DNA of 41,740 bases, taken from a virus. The position numbers were made by a program, and so were the translations under genes. A model generated the notes under the pieces. It worked only from the letters and a program-made list of their open reading frames with translations. It was not told the DNA's origin and did not search any database. Location of the stretch: positions 1 through 41,740 of the IMG/VR virus record IMGVR_UViG_3300047554_000581, one strand, 5' to 3'. Shown in pieces: positions 17,457 through 23,948 of the stretch. Each line of letters begins with the position of its first letter. Position 1 is the stretch's first letter.

Positions 17457-18517
17457 TGGCAACCGTATTGAATAGCATCGTGCCAGAGCGCGATAAAGTT
17501 GTGGCATGGAATAGGAATTATAGCGGCGATCTTCAGGCTGGTTTCGTTATTCCAGAAACAACTCCAATAACTGTGACCGGCACAGGATTTGGAACTGCGC
17601 CAGTGGTTGAGATGTTTGCTGATTATATGTCAAAAACAAACGGCTCTAGTGCGACCCTCGATGATCTTGATTATGGCGGCTCTTACGATTCAGGTCACTA
17701 TTTGACTGGTTTACTTCCTAAATATTTTACAGCGTTTGGAAAGTCAGGGCTCAGCCAAAGACAGGGCGGATTGACTGTAGAAACAAACCAAATGACCGGC
17801 TTTATAAAAATATTTAGCAGCCCATTAACCAGTTTTTTTGCTGCTTTCGAAAGATGCACCCCGCCAGATAAATACTTTTCCGGCGCAACAGAGGTCGGGG
17901 TTTTGCCGGACGCATCAACAGACAAGCCCATGTGGTTTCAGAATGGTGCGCATGGAAATGGTCAGGCTGATGTTGTTCTTGCGAGTTACGCAGGCGCATC
18001 CGGTTTTGTTATGACGGGTAATGCAATAAATTATATTGTATACGGAACTAACTCATACGATTTTAACGGGTGGAATAGTTTCTCCGGTTGGCAAACAGCT
18101 GGCGCGGATCCTGATACAGATAACGCTACTATCGGATTTGTAATCACGAATGCAAATGGCACAACAACCCATGGCAGAAGTGATGTGCCTGCATTTCTAA
18201 ACACCATACCTGCACAATTCGATCGTGTTGAATTTCCGGGTTGGGCAGGAAATCCTACATCGCAAGCAAATTCTCAAACTCTATTTTCATGGGTTTACGT
18301 GTCTCGCCATCGTTCGCGAATTGAATTAATCAACACATCAAACAATTCATCTGCAACAACAATTCGCAGAATAGCGTTGCCTCTGGCATGGTCTGACACA
18401 TCAATAACATTTAACCCGAGCGCCGAAATGCGGGACGGGGCAACGCACTACAGAATTGTGATCGCCGATCCAGTCACCGGCGTTGAGTCTCAACAAATTA
18501 TAGGAGCGCTCCCCTAA
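17456..18517 (+). CDS. Hypothetical beta-rich structural protein
   Basis: 353 residues, start overlapping the endolysin stop by one base (TAATG). The composition (Gly, Ser, Thr, Asn, aromatic) and repeated short beta-strand patterns suggest a virion surface or carbohydrate-binding fold. It has no recognisable enzyme motif. A tail-associated protein encoded between endolysin and spanins is unusual but found in some siphophages. It forms a pair with the next gene, also separated by one-base overlap. Confidence 0.6.
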   Translation: MATVLNSIVPERDKVVAWNRNYSGDLQAGFVIPETTPITVTGTGFGTAPVVEMFADYMSKTNGSSATLDDLDYGGSYDSGHYLTGLLPKYFTAFGKSGLSQRQGGLTVETNQMTGFIKIFSSPLTSFFAAFERCTPPDKYFSGATEVGVLPDASTDKPMWFQNGAHGNGQADVVLASYAGASGFVMTGNAINYIVYGTNSYDFNGWNSFSGWQTAGADPDTDNATIGFVITNANGTTTHGRSDVPAFLNTIPAQFDRVEFPGWAGNPTSQANSQTLFSWVYVSRHRSRIELINTSNNSSATTIRRIALPLAWSDTSITFNPSAEMRDGATHYRIVIADPVTGVESQQIIGALP

Positions 18518-19797
18518 TGGCTATAGGATTTCCGCTAACAGCTAACGACGTCGCTCGCGTAATTGTTGCTGATGGCTCAACAAATACTACGATAACAATT
18601 AACAAGCCTGCCAACGTAGTTGACGGCGAGTTAATGCTGTTGAGGGTTTCATCTAACGCGGCAATAAACCCAAACAGCATATCAATTTCTGGCGGTGGCT
18701 ACTGGACTGCTATCGGAAGCAATTATCCAACTAACGGCAGCTTCAATATCCACATGGCTCGCTTTTGGGCTGTTTGGCATACTGGCGATGCAACCACATG
18801 GACGGCCACGATTGGCGCAAGCGATCTTGACGATGAGAGTTTTGTGCAGCGCGTAACTGGCGCGGACACTGCCGATCCTATTGGAGCAGTGGCGGCGGCA
18901 TTTAGTGACGGCAACGACATCAACCCAGTTAGTCCGACAGTCACAACTACCGCTGCAAACTCTGCTGTAATATTTGATATTGGTGTCAGAAACGGTAATA
19001 ACTTAACTACCGAAGATACTGGCGCCCCATCTGGCACAACTTTAATCCATAGTAAACGCACGCGCTCATTTTCATCAGGCCTAATCTCTGGTATTGCCTA
19101 CGAAATGCGGCCAAGCGCTGGCTCAACAGGATCGCGCACATGGTCTAGCTACCTCAACAATGGCGCCGTATGGTCTGGCTATTCGTTCGAGGTTTTAGCT
19201 GCCGCGTCGGCGCAAACTATTACTGATATTAACAGCGGTAATCCTGTAAGCGGTGACACCTCTGGAAATACTTTTACCACAATAGTCTTTACAGAAAGCA
19301 TCACCGACGTCGAAGTGGGCGGACTGGCCTGCACCTCTGTGGTGGAGACCTCTGGCTCTGGTACGTTTACAGTGCCGCCGCCGGTCGATGGTGAAGTCTA
19401 TCCAGAGTTAGGCGTAAACCAAGACGTCGTTATCAGTGGTGCAACTCAGTCAGCTACGCTCGCAAAATCATTCGTATTAACTGGCTACACGGTTACTACG
19501 CTGACAGATCCTGAGTTGGTTGACACAACTTATTTCACCGCCAATTTTGATGTGACACCGCTCACAAATGATCTGATGATTACTGTCACCGATGACGTAA
19601 CACCTACGGCGGATGGTGGTGGAACTACTGACAATCCGAAGACAACTACAGTACTGCACTGGAAGCGCTCAACGGGCGTAATGTATATCTACTCATTCCG
19701 CATTAATGAGGCCGGTGTTGATAATCGCGGCTTAACAGCCGTAGGGCTAACCTCGGTAGGGTTGACTGCTATTGGATTAACGGCGGTAGGCTTATGA
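18517..19797 (+). CDS. Hypothetical structural protein with Ig-like region and GLTxVGL repeats
   Basis: 426 residues. The N-terminal about 235 residues are beta-rich. Residues about 240-330 look Ig-like (ITDVEVGGLACTSVVETSGSGTFTVP). The last about 22 residues are a tandem repeat of a five-residue unit, GLTAV/GLTSV/GLTAI. Similar GLT repeats occur at the C terminus of other phage surface proteins, so a host- or glycan-facing role is plausible (inference). Its stop overlaps the spanin gene start. Confidence 0.6.
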   Translation: MAIGFPLTANDVARVIVADGSTNTTITINKPANVVDGELMLLRVSSNAAINPNSISISGGGYWTAIGSNYPTNGSFNIHMARFWAVWHTGDATTWTATIGASDLDDESFVQRVTGADTADPIGAVAAAFSDGNDINPVSPTVTTTAANSAVIFDIGVRNGNNLTTEDTGAPSGTTLIHSKRTRSFSSGLISGIAYEMRPSAGSTGSRTWSSYLNNGAVWSGYSFEVLAAASAQTITDINSGNPVSGDTSGNTFTTIVFTESITDVEVGGLACTSVVETSGSGTFTVPPPVDGEVYPELGVNQDVVISGATQSATLAKSFVLTGYTVTTLTDPELVDTTYFTANFDVTPLTNDLMITVTDDVTPTADGGGTTDNPKTTTVLHWKRSTGVMYIYSFRINEAGVDNRGLTAVGLTSVGLTAIGLTAVGL

Positions 19798-20297
19798 TGA
19801 AATTAAAAGCGCAGGCAATACTATCACTGGTAGCATTGATTTTTATTGCTTGTGTTTTTTATGGATTTTATAGGCTTGGTGCAAACAATAAGCACTTAGA
19901 ATGGCAAGCGAAATGGGATGCGTTACAACTTGAATTAACCAAGACGCGATTAGAGCAAGAACAAAATAATCGAGATCTGGAACTTTCATGGCAACTCCAA
20001 ATTGATAAGGTGGAAGCTGAAAATGTTGAACTACAAAACCGCATTCTTGCTAACTCTGTTAATGCTGATAACGCCAGCGATAGGCTGCTCGCAGAAGTCG
20101 ATCGTTACGCCAAGCGACTCAAAACCTGCACAGCTTCCAGCGCTGCCATCAACAGCAAAACAGAAGCCACTCCCGACTTACTGCTCCCCGAGCTGCTTAG
20201 AAAACTTGACAATCGAGCGGGAGAGCTGGCTAGATTCGCTGATGAAAGCAGAGCAGCAGGATTAGCGTGCGAACAGTATGTAAAAGCCATTAAATAA
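19794..20297 (+). CDS. Rz: i-spanin (Rz-like inner membrane spanin)
   Basis: 167 residues. An N-terminal membrane anchor (ILSLVALIFIACVFYGFYRLG, residues 8-28) is followed by a long periplasmic coiled coil and a C-terminal domain (DUF2514-like). It joins the o-spanin encoded inside it to fuse inner and outer membranes at the end of lysis. Two in-frame ATGs (19794 and 19797) are possible. The gene ends at 20297, where the inverted repeat bounding the cassette array begins. Confidence 0.83.
   Translation: MMKLKAQAILSLVALIFIACVFYGFYRLGANNKHLEWQAKWDALQLELTKTRLEQEQNNRDLELSWQLQIDKVEAENVELQNRILANSVNADNASDRLLAEVDRYAKRLKTCTASSAAINSKTEATPDLLLPELLRKLDNRAGELARFADESRAAGLACEQYVKAIK
20023..20265 (+). CDS. 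Rz1: o-spanin (Rz1-like lipoprotein), embedded in Rz
   Basis: 80 residues in the frame one base after Rz, wholly nested within it. From ATG 20023 the chain has a signal peptide (FLLTLLMLITPAIGC) with lipobox AIGC and Cys22. The mature part is Pro-rich (KPAQLPALP, KQKPLPTY), as expected for Rz1. A TTG at 20002 would add seven residues. The nested Rz/Rz1 arrangement is the lambda type and confirms a Gram-negative host. Confidence 0.83.
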   Translation: MLNYKTAFLLTLLMLITPAIGCSQKSIVTPSDSKPAQLPALPSTAKQKPLPTYCSPSCLENLTIERESWLDSLMKAEQQD

Positions 20298-20421
20298 AAA
20301 CGGAAATATACGGCCTACCCATAAAAATATCATGCCAACTTTTAAATTATTGATTTATCTATAAAATTTCAAGCTTAAATTTGGAGTCTTGCTGGCTAGG
20401 CCGTATATTCCGCTGTTACAT
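20295..20421. repeat. Long inverted repeat bounding the cassette array (attC-like)
   Basis: Left arm CGGAAATATACGGCCTA (20301-20317) pairs with right arm TAGGCCGTATATTCCG (20397-20412) over 16 bp, with one extra A in the left arm. The outer ends read AAC (20299-20301) and GTTACAT (20415-20421), the geometry of a folded attC. The left core is a poor match and overlaps the Rz stop. On the minus strand the outer arm is followed by TTTTTATTT, so it may also stop leftward transcription. It separates convergent late and leftward operons. Confidence 0.7.
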
Positions 20422-20586
20422 TCACTTAAACACCTTGCACTTATCGGTGCCTTTTTTAGTGTCATCATCGGTGCAAATATATAGCCTTGCCTCTGGCTTA
20501 AAAATGTAATCAACTGTTTTCATGCCAGCGCCCATTACAACGCCAGCCATAAAAAGCAAAAATAAGGTTTTAATATTTTCTTTCAT
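20422..20586 (-). CDS. Cassette gene 1: small membrane-anchored protein
   Basis: 54 residues from ATG 20586 (upstream in-frame starts exist without a ribosome site; AGGGTG lies five bases upstream of this one). An N-terminal hydrophobic segment (TLFLLFMAGVVMGAG) is followed by a short soluble tail with two Cys (YICTDDDTKKGTDKC). The first residues resemble a signal anchor. The gene fills a unit of about 242 bp between two recombination-type sites, with its stop three bases from the TAAC core. Function unknown. Confidence 0.65.
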   Translation of the reverse strand: MKENIKTLFLLFMAGVVMGAGMKTVDYIFKPEARLYICTDDDTKKGTDKCKVFK

Positions 20587-20610
20587 TGCGCACCCTGTAG
20601 TTAAAAGTAA

Positions 20611-20663
20611 ATGTAACAAGTCAATCTTGCGGACACTTCGTGCCGCAAATCTCGGCGTTATGC
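20611..20663. repeat. attC site A
   Basis: Outer cores ATGTAAC (20611-20617) and GTTATGC (20657-20663). Inner arms TTGCGG-A-CAC (20627-20636) and GTGCCGCAA (20640-20648) pair round a TTC loop, leaving one extrahelical A on the left arm. AACAAGTC and CTCGGCGTTA flank the stem as in the other sites. It is unusually short (53 bases). The predicted exchange point is G20657|TT. Confidence 0.82.
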
Positions 20664-20882
20664 GCGTATCGATAAAACGATTGAATTAACTAGCGAAGTC
20701 CCTATTGCGCACCCAATAGCACCAGAAAAAACACTATTCCATGAAATTAAACCAAGCGCATTAAGCGGGATGCAAAGTAAAATAAATAATGTTCCAGCTA
20801 GAAAAAAGAAGATTATTGCTGAGGCAAAAAAAGCCCATATTTTCCCATGACCCATTAAAAAATCAGTAATTATATCTGCCAT
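20658..20882 (-). CDS. Cassette gene 2: two-segment membrane protein
   Basis: 74 residues from ATG 20882 (AGGA six bases upstream; an upstream ATG at 20906 lies in the attC core). Two hydrophobic segments (about residues 15-39 and 52-70) with short polar ends. The stop TAA is formed by the attC core itself (TAAC at 20660-20657 on the minus strand), so gene and recombination site are fused. No family recognised. Confidence 0.68.
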   Translation of the reverse strand: MADIITDFLMGHGKIWAFFASAIIFFFLAGTLFILLCIPLNALGLISWNSVFSGAIGCAIGTSLVNSIVLSIRA

Positions 20883-20902
20883 AAAATATCCTCTCAGAAA
20901 AC

Positions 20903-20985
20903 GCATAACAAAGTTATGAAATTGACGGAAATAAAATTCCGCGTTTAGTTAGTTCGTGCAGCCGCAATTTATAACGGCGTTAAGT
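20903..20985. repeat. attC site B
   Basis: Cores GCATAAC (20903-20909) and GTTAAGT (20979-20985). Inner left arm TTATGAAATTGACGG pairs with right arm CCGCAATTTATAA, leaving an extrahelical G and an extrahelical A on the left arm, the usual asymmetry of attC sites. The 83-base length is typical. The predicted exchange point is G20979|TT. Confidence 0.87.
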
Positions 20986-21153
20986 CTACAAAATAATGTG
21001 ACCATTATCCTTGGCAATAGCAATTAACTTCCTGTCATAATCTTCTTGAAGGCTTTGCATTTTCTGCAAGTATTCCTCAGTGAATTTAGTTTTGTCTTTT
21101 TCGCTATTAAATACAGCCAGTTCTTCAAAACGTGTTTCCCATAAACCAACCAT
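20986..21153 (-). CDS. Cassette gene 3: small helical protein
   Basis: 55 residues, starting at ATG 21153 with GGAG eight bases upstream and ending with TAG directly after the core of site B. Acidic and Lys-rich, predicted mostly helical (about residues 24-49 give a coiled-coil-like pattern, EEYLQKMQSLQEDYDRKL). No membrane segment and no family recognised. A complete single-gene unit between sites B and C. Confidence 0.65.
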   Translation of the reverse strand: MVGLWETRFEELAVFNSEKDKTKFTEEYLQKMQSLQEDYDRKLIAIAKDNGHIIL

Positions 21154-21192
21154 CGTATTTACTCCGTAGTTAATATTTGTGCTCTAAAATCT

Positions 21193-21268
21193 ACTTAACA
21201 AGTCGCTTAAACGCCGCAACTTTGTTGCTCGACAGCGCTACGCGCTGCGGTTTAGCTCGGCGTTACAT
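21193..21268. repeat. attC site C
   Basis: Cores ACTTAAC (21193-21199, perfect RYYYAAC) and GTTACAT (21262-21268). Inner arms CTTAAACGCCGCA and TGCGGTTTAG pair with extrahelical T and G on the left arm. A second small palindrome (AGCGC/GCGCT) lies in the central loop. 76 bases. The predicted exchange point is G21262|TT. Confidence 0.87.
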
Positions 21269-21418
21269 TCACTGGATTTGCTTTGGCTCAATGTACCCAA
21301 AACAGCCGGTACCAGTTGCGGTGCATTCGCCATCACTATTAAAAACACATCCAATGTTATCGCAGTCTTGAATGTCGTCAGTGTTTTCAGGTTCAGAGAA
21401 AAAAGCTATTTCTTCCAA
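21269..21418 (-). CDS. Cassette gene 4: small Cys-rich acidic protein
   Basis: 49 residues from a TTG start at 21418, preceded by TAGGAG with an eight-base spacer. The protein is acidic, with four Cys in the second half (DCDNIGCVFN, then GECTATGTGCFGY), suggesting metal binding or disulphides. The gene stops (TGA) three bases before the TAAC core, the same tgaatgTAAC junction as cassette gene 1. Function unknown. Confidence 0.6.
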   Translation of the reverse strand: MEEIAFFSEPENTDDIQDCDNIGCVFNSDGECTATGTGCFGYIEPKQIQ

Positions 21419-21450
21419 GTTATTTACTCCTAAATTAAATCGCTATGTAA

Positions 21451-21535
21451 ATGTAACAAGTCGTTGAAAAGGACGGTCTGCCCATCCGCGTTTTAAATTT
21501 AGTTTGTACCGCCGCCTTTTAACTCGGCGTTAAAT
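21451..21535. repeat. attC site D
   Basis: Cores ATGTAAC (21451-21457) and GTTAAAT (21529-21535, perfect GTTRRRY). Left arm GTTGAAAAGGACGG pairs with right arm CCGCCTTTTAAC, leaving extrahelical G and A on the left. The flanks AACAAGTC and TCGGCGTTA match the neighbouring sites. 85 bases. The predicted exchange point is G21529|TT. Confidence 0.9.
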
Positions 21536-21730
21536 TTTAATGCCTGATTGAACACCAACTTTTCTTTCAAAATCTGAAATTTCAGCGGCATACCTAGATT
21601 TTAATGCTGGATTTTCAGCCATTAACTTAGAAATGCGTTCTTGGTGGCAATTTTTGTGTATTGGTGAAAGGCTAATTGCGCTCTGCGCCCACGGCCATAC
21701 TATTTTTTTGCAGTCACAACATTTTTTCAT
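21530..21730 (-). CDS. Cassette gene 5: small zinc-ribbon-like protein
   Basis: 66 residues from ATG 21730 (GGTG a few bases upstream). It starts with MKKCCDCKKIV and has HKNCH near residue 29, a CxxC plus His/Cys set that could bind zinc. The C-terminal half is charged and helical. The stop TAA is made by the attC core at 21532-21530. No family recognised. Confidence 0.65.
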   Translation of the reverse strand: MKKCCDCKKIVWPWAQSAISLSPIHKNCHQERISKLMAENPALKSRYAAEISDFERKVGVQSGIKI

Positions 21731-21744
21731 CGCAAGCACCACTA

Positions 21745-21827
21745 ATTTAACAAGGTTATCAAACGGATGCGGCTAGAACACCGCATTATTTATTTTCGTA
21801 CTGGCACCGTTTATAACGGCGTTAGGC
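21745..21827. repeat. attC site E
   Basis: Both cores are perfect: ATTTAAC (21745-21751) and GTTAGGC (21821-21827). Left arm GTTATCAAACGGATG pairs with right arm CACCGTTTATAAC, leaving extrahelical C and A on the left. 83 bases. The predicted exchange point is G21821|TT. This is the best-formed site of the array. Confidence 0.92.
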
Positions 21828-22226
21828 TACGTCTTCGCCCATCTTCTTTAGCCCCTGAACAATGTGCAAGGCCAGATTCATGTAGTCTTTTAATTGCTCA
21901 TCTGTTGGCGGCTCATCACTGTAGTCCTTAATTGATTCCAATGTATCGCAGCCTGAGCATGAGCCGTAACCCACTTTTACATACCAGTAGTCTGAGGGTT
22001 GATAACCTTTAGCCCCAATCACATAAACTAATGTACCTTGGTAATCACCATCATTTATTTCGTGTATGCGTTCTGGGTCTGGGTTAAAATCCCCGTAATC
22101 GTCAGAATCAGTAATTACAGAAATAACATTTTTTACTATTTCTTCGTAATCATCTGGGTGCTTTGCAAAAGTGGCTGCAAGCAAGTCTTTTTTGTCCATA
22201 TATCTATTAACAAATTCTTGTATCAT
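21822..22226 (-). CDS. Cassette gene 6: acidic protein with YGSCSGCD motif
   Basis: 134 residues from ATG 22226, with GGAG six to seven bases upstream. An N-terminal helical region is followed by a beta-rich middle and the motif VKVGYGSCSGCDTLESI, with CxxC, then an acidic linker and C-terminal helix. I recall the YGSCSGCDTL motif from unnamed phage and bacterial proteins, but no function. The stop TAA is made by the core of site E. It is the largest gene of the array. Confidence 0.72.
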   Translation of the reverse strand: MIQEFVNRYMDKKDLLAATFAKHPDDYEEIVKNVISVITDSDDYGDFNPDPERIHEINDGDYQGTLVYVIGAKGYQPSDYWYVKVGYGSCSGCDTLESIKDYSDEPPTDEQLKDYMNLALHIVQGLKKMGEDVA

Positions 22227-22258
22227 TTTAATCTCCGGTTTAATCGTAATTAAGTTAA

Positions 22259-22352
22259 GCCTAACAATTCGTTGCAGCACTAAATAATAAACCAGCATAT
22301 AATTAATAAAGCCAACTTAACAATCAAAACAAAATAAAATGCTGTGTTAATT
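22259..22352. repeat. Degenerate attC site F at the right end of the array
   Basis: The left half is canonical: GCCTAAC (22259-22265, perfect core) followed by AATTCGTTG, the start of classical attC sites. The right half is eroded: TGCTG (22340-22344) can pair with CAGCA, and GTTAATT (22346-22352) stands for the core, but the usual inner right arm is missing. It looks like a site damaged by deletion, marking the array limit. Confidence 0.55.
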
Positions 22353-22356
22353 AATT

Positions 22357-22839
22357 TCATTTTCTTGCACTCAGCGGTCGATTTTTTATCTGTGAGTCGT
22401 ACTTTTCTTGCTGCTTAACTGTCCAACCGTATTTGTTTAGATTAAGCATTTTTAATGTTTCATCCCTAACTTGGATGGCGTCATTGATATTGTCGAAATA
22501 TCCGTAATTCCTTGACTTAATCATCACTTGAAAACGGTCGCCTCGCTGAACTATAAAAAGATGCCCGCTTTTTCCGGCCTTTGGTATCTTTAAGTAAGAC
22601 TCCTTAATCAAAGGCTCATCAAGTATTGGACGCTTCTTTTCAACTTCAATCGGGTCTTTAACGACGACAATAGGCAGCGTTTCAATTTCTTTTAGCTTGT
22701 TTTTCTTCATGTATTTATCAGTTAAAACTTGCAACTCTTTCCTAATGCTTTCGCGTGATTTAATAGCAGAGCTAGAGCTTGTAAACTGATTAAGTTGTTC
22801 TACTCTGTCGTAGTCCTTTGCTGATTTATCTAACAACAT
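22357..22839 (-). CDS. AP2-like domain protein
   Basis: 160 residues from ATG 22839 (GAGGG eight bases upstream; an ATG at 22854 is an alternative). The N-terminal half is charged and helical. Residues about 95-140 (GHLFIVQRGDRFQVMIKSRNYGYFDNINDAIQVRDETLK) have the three-strand plus helix pattern of AP2/integrase N-terminal-like DNA-binding domains. It overlaps the upstream gene by 14 bases. DNA binding is inferred. Confidence 0.6.
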   Translation of the reverse strand: MLLDKSAKDYDRVEQLNQFTSSSSAIKSRESIRKELQVLTDKYMKKNKLKEIETLPIVVVKDPIEVEKKRPILDEPLIKESYLKIPKAGKSGHLFIVQRGDRFQVMIKSRNYGYFDNINDAIQVRDETLKMLNLNKYGWTVKQQEKYDSQIKNRPLSARK

Positions 22840-23104
22840 ACTTGTAGCCCTCATTCACAACGAATCCTAATTTTTTCAGTGTACATAAAATGAATAGCAG
22901 TGCTGTCTCATCCTTGTATAAGACACGATATTCTGATTTAAAAAAATCCATTCCTATGTTTTCCTCTGCGATTAGAATTTGTCGCTGGTTTTGCTTTAGT
23001 GCATTTTTAAAATACATGACAAGCAATCCCTCTATATTCATGATTTTTGCAACAGATTCAGCAATAAAAAACACAACAAAAACAACACACAATAAAATAG
23101 CCAT
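22826..23104 (-). CDS. Small membrane-anchored hypothetical protein
   Basis: 92 residues with a strongly hydrophobic N terminus (ILLCVVFVVFFIAESVA), then a soluble domain of about 65 residues. It is likely an inner-membrane-anchored protein facing the cytoplasm or periplasm. It lies two bases after the upstream membrane protein gene. No family recognised. Confidence 0.6.
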   Translation of the reverse strand: MAILLCVVFVVFFIAESVAKIMNIEGLLVMYFKNALKQNQRQILIAEENIGMDFFKSEYRVLYKDETALLFILCTLKKLGFVVNEGYKYVVR

Positions 23105-23106
23105 GA

Positions 23107-23322
23107 TTAATCCTTCTCAGAATGTGATCGCATTTTTTCGTATAGCGAACGGTCGCTTAGGTTTGCAAATGCCTGATCGTCTGCTTCTATCCACTTGCCT
23201 AGCTTACTGTTTGGGAAAAACTGAGTCACTAGAGCGCAGAATAAAAAAGCTAAACCACCACATGCAAAAAGAGCAATTAATAATCCGCCGACAAAAATAA
23301 TAAGTGCGATAATATTTTCCAT
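23107..23322 (-). CDS. Small membrane protein
   Basis: 71 residues from ATG 23322 (GGTGA five to six bases upstream). One long hydrophobic stretch (residues about 5-36, possibly two helices) precedes a charged C-terminal tail. The ribosome site lies inside the end of the upstream gene, implying coupling. Function unknown. Confidence 0.6.
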   Translation of the reverse strand: MENIIALIIFVGGLLIALFACGGLAFLFCALVTQFFPNSKLGKWIEADDQAFANLSDRSLYEKMRSHSEKD

Positions 23323-23323
23323 T

Positions 23324-23485
23324 TTATTCACCATTATTAAATATTTTATGTAGATTACATCCTAATGCAGCCATACAAATAATAGAGTAAAACTCAACCG
23401 TATTTTTTGAAACAGAAATTCCACATGCACCCAATACCGCCCCAAAAGCAAGGTAAAAAATAATCAGCGCTAAATAATATTTCAT
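23324..23485 (-). CDS. Small membrane protein
   Basis: 53 residues, ATG at 23485 with GGGGA seven bases upstream. The N-terminal hydrophobic segment (YLALIIFYLAFGAVLGA) and a second, weaker one (FYSIICMAALG) suggest two membrane helices. Short and coupled to the following gene. No family recognised. Confidence 0.55.
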   Translation of the reverse strand: MKYYLALIIFYLAFGAVLGACGISVSKNTVEFYSIICMAALGCNLHKIFNNGE

Positions 23486-23499
23486 AATAATATCCCCAA

Positions 23500-23865
23500 T
23501 TAAAAATCACTTGGCTTATGGCCAGCGTCGTACATAGCTTGCAATGGGCAAGAAAAAGAATAATCCATGTTCACATAACGCTTGCGTTCAAGCTCAGCCC
23601 AATCGTTGTACCACTGCTCAAACTGATCGAGAATAAGCGAAACACTTGATATTGCATCGTCTGATGCTTTTTCGTAATCTTCTGAATTAGTAATTAACTT
23701 AATGCGCTTGGCTTCTTTCGCGCTATTGCCGCCCATATCTTCCATGATTGCCAGAGCGTACGTATCAAGATCGCTCAAGCTCATGTCAGAAAAACACAGA
23801 CCGCCAGCAGGGAACGTTTTTTTACACATCTCAAAAAGTGTCGGGTATCTATCAAGTTTAAGCAT
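23500..23865 (-). CDS. Hypothetical helical protein
   Basis: 121 residues, acidic, predicted largely helical, with an aromatic-rich C terminus (QFEQWYNDWAELERKRYVNMDYSFSCPLQAMYDAGHKPSDF). It starts with ATG at 23865 after a GAGGAAGT ribosome site. No conserved motif that I recognise. It lies 120 bases downstream of the DUF669-like gene, across a hairpin. Confidence 0.6.
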   Translation of the reverse strand: MLKLDRYPTLFEMCKKTFPAGGLCFSDMSLSDLDTYALAIMEDMGGNSAKEAKRIKLITNSEDYEKASDDAISSVSLILDQFEQWYNDWAELERKRYVNMDYSFSCPLQAMYDAGHKPSDF

Positions 23866-23948
23866 ATTTACTTCCTCAGTTGTTGTGAGTTTAGTATATA
23901 ACTTTGAATGTAAAGCAAAGTTAAGATGTGTAAAGAAGTGTAAATATT

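Noticed and set aside
20422-22226. Toxin-antitoxin cassettes, common in integrons
   Set aside because: Each unit holds one gene, not a pair, and none shows a known toxin or antitoxin motif.
20295-22352. CRISPR array
   Set aside because: Repeats are imperfect inverted structures of 53-127 bases separated by genes of different lengths, not identical short direct repeats with uniform spacers.
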